The notes beneath the pieces were generated by a model that saw only the letters and a list, made by a program, of their open reading frames with translations, made no database searches and was not told the origin of the DNA. The translations under genes were made by a program, and so were the position numbers. This document shows, one piece after another, positions 61,303 to 64,000 of a stretch of DNA of 64,000 nucleotides. Position 1 is the stretch's first letter; each line of letters starts with the position of its first letter. Location: contig NZ_CP030048.1 in assembly GCF_015291665.1 (NCBI RefSeq), positions 4,774,001-4,838,000 on the forward strand, given 5' to 3'. This stretch comes from Bradyrhizobium sp. CCBAU 53338 (GTDB lineage: Bacteria; Pseudomonadota; Alphaproteobacteria; Rhizobiales; Xanthobacteraceae).

Positions 61303-61689
61303 ATGGCCTACTATTTCAGCAAGACACTGCCGGTTGGCTTCGACGCTGCATCGCAGCGCGTAACGGAAGCGCTCAAGCAGGGCGGCTTTGGCATCATCAC
61401 GGAAATCGACGTCAAGCGAACGTTCAAGGAGAAGCTTGGCACCGACTTTCGAAACTATCGTATCCTTGGCGCATGCAATCCGAAGCTCGCCTATGAGGCC
61501 CTGCAACTGGAGGACAAGGTCGGCACGATGCTGCCGTGCAATGTCGTAGTGCAGGAAATTACTCAAGATCGCACAGAGATCGCGGCCATTGATCCCGTCG
61601 CATCGATGCAGGCAATCGATAATCCCGAGCTCAAGGCATCAGCCCAGCGTGTCCAGACGCTGCTGCGGAAGGTGATCGAGAGCTTGTAG
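61303..61689 (+). CDS. DUF302 domain protein
   Basis: 128 residues. Start YYFSKTLPVGFDAASQRVTE, core GFGIITEIDVKRTFKEKLG, YRILGACNPKLAYEALQLED and VGTMLPCNVVVQEI. DUF302 proteins are often near sulfur or metal metabolism and have two Cys (ACNPK; LPCNV), present here. The function is unknown. GAGGAGGATGCGAG precedes ATG 61303. It lies 74 bases ahead of the PEP synthase gene. Confidence 0.92.
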   Translation: MAYYFSKTLPVGFDAASQRVTEALKQGGFGIITEIDVKRTFKEKLGTDFRNYRILGACNPKLAYEALQLEDKVGTMLPCNVVVQEITQDRTEIAAIDPVASMQAIDNPELKASAQRVQTLLRKVIESL

Positions 61690-61715
61690 GAAGTCCATCC
61701 AAGCCGTTGGAAGGC

Positions 61716-61729
61716 TTGATCTGCCTCAA
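61716..61729 (+). promoter_or_regulatory. FixK/FNR-like box for the PEP synthase gene
   Basis: TTGAT-CTGC-CTCAA: TTGA-N6-TCAA is met, with one base differing from ATCAA. Its centre is about 40 bases upstream of ATG 61763, which leaves little leader; it may act as a secondary site. Confidence 0.4.
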
Positions 61730-61762
61730 GCGGGAAAAGCCGTCACCTGATCTGCTGCATCC

Positions 61763-64000
<2,238 letters not shown>

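Overview
The window is visibly G+C-rich and alphaproteobacterial, most like Bradyrhizobium or a close relative. The reasons are a sox cluster ordered soxSRT / soxV-soxW-soxXYZABCD, many FixK/FNR-type boxes (TTGA-N6-TCAA) in front of stress genes, a rhizobial-type GroEL, and many solute-binding proteins and short-chain dehydrogenases. This assignment is inference; no rRNA or tRNA gene was seen. No CRISPR array, insertion sequence or phage gene was recognised.

Region 1 (1-13 kb) is mostly housekeeping and transport. It holds a truncated branched-chain-amino-acid-type binding protein, a YunG-like protein, two paralogous TakP-like TRAP binding proteins (each with its own terminator and no membrane partners nearby), an Mrp/ApbC ATPase, a VOC protein, a 3-hydroxyisobutyrate-dehydrogenase-like enzyme, an NhaD-like antiporter, a membrane histidine kinase behind a CtrA-like site, a DUF1289 protein, a retropepsin-like protease, an outer-membrane beta-barrel and DusA.

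Region 2 (13-31 kb) is a catabolic island. A LysR regulator, an RraA-type aldolase and an NHL-repeat lyase are read leftward. A plus-strand operon encodes SDR, BCCP, biotin carboxylase, KipI/PxpB, KipA/PxpC and a BCCP-like protein that has lost the biotinyl lysine. It meets tail-to-tail a minus-strand run encoding SDR, aminotransferase, a Pot-type ABC importer (two permeases, binding protein, ATPase) and a complete second set PxpB-PxpC-PxpA. The first operon has the same parts in the same order as urea carboxylase (BC, AHS1/KipI, AHS2/KipA, BCCP) but as separate proteins. I read the locus as uptake and ATP/bicarbonate-dependent opening of an amide or lactam; the substrate is unknown.

Region 3 (31-45.7 kb) is for thiosulfate/sulfur oxidation: soxXYZABCD, followed by two DsrE proteins, an alpha/beta hydrolase and three YeeE/YedE permeases. 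Upstream lie soxW, an unknown periplasmic protein, soxV, and on the plus strand soxS, soxR and a soxT-like permease. Two ArsR-type repressors have the paired cysteines of persulfide sensors. AT-rich elements sharing ATTATGATAT-like cores lie in the intergenic regions where SoxR would be expected to bind.

Region 4 (45.8-64 kb) is a microoxic/stress island. It holds an EF-hand protein, solo GroEL, ChaB, two tandem-UspA proteins, a CBS-BON protein, a P2-type and a P1B-type ATPase (the latter with a C-terminal hemerythrin domain), a MacAB-like efflux set, a DUF302 protein and a PEP synthase gene with an apparent one-base frameshift that runs off the window. At least seven transcription units carry FixK/FNR boxes, so this looks like one oxygen-responsive regulon.
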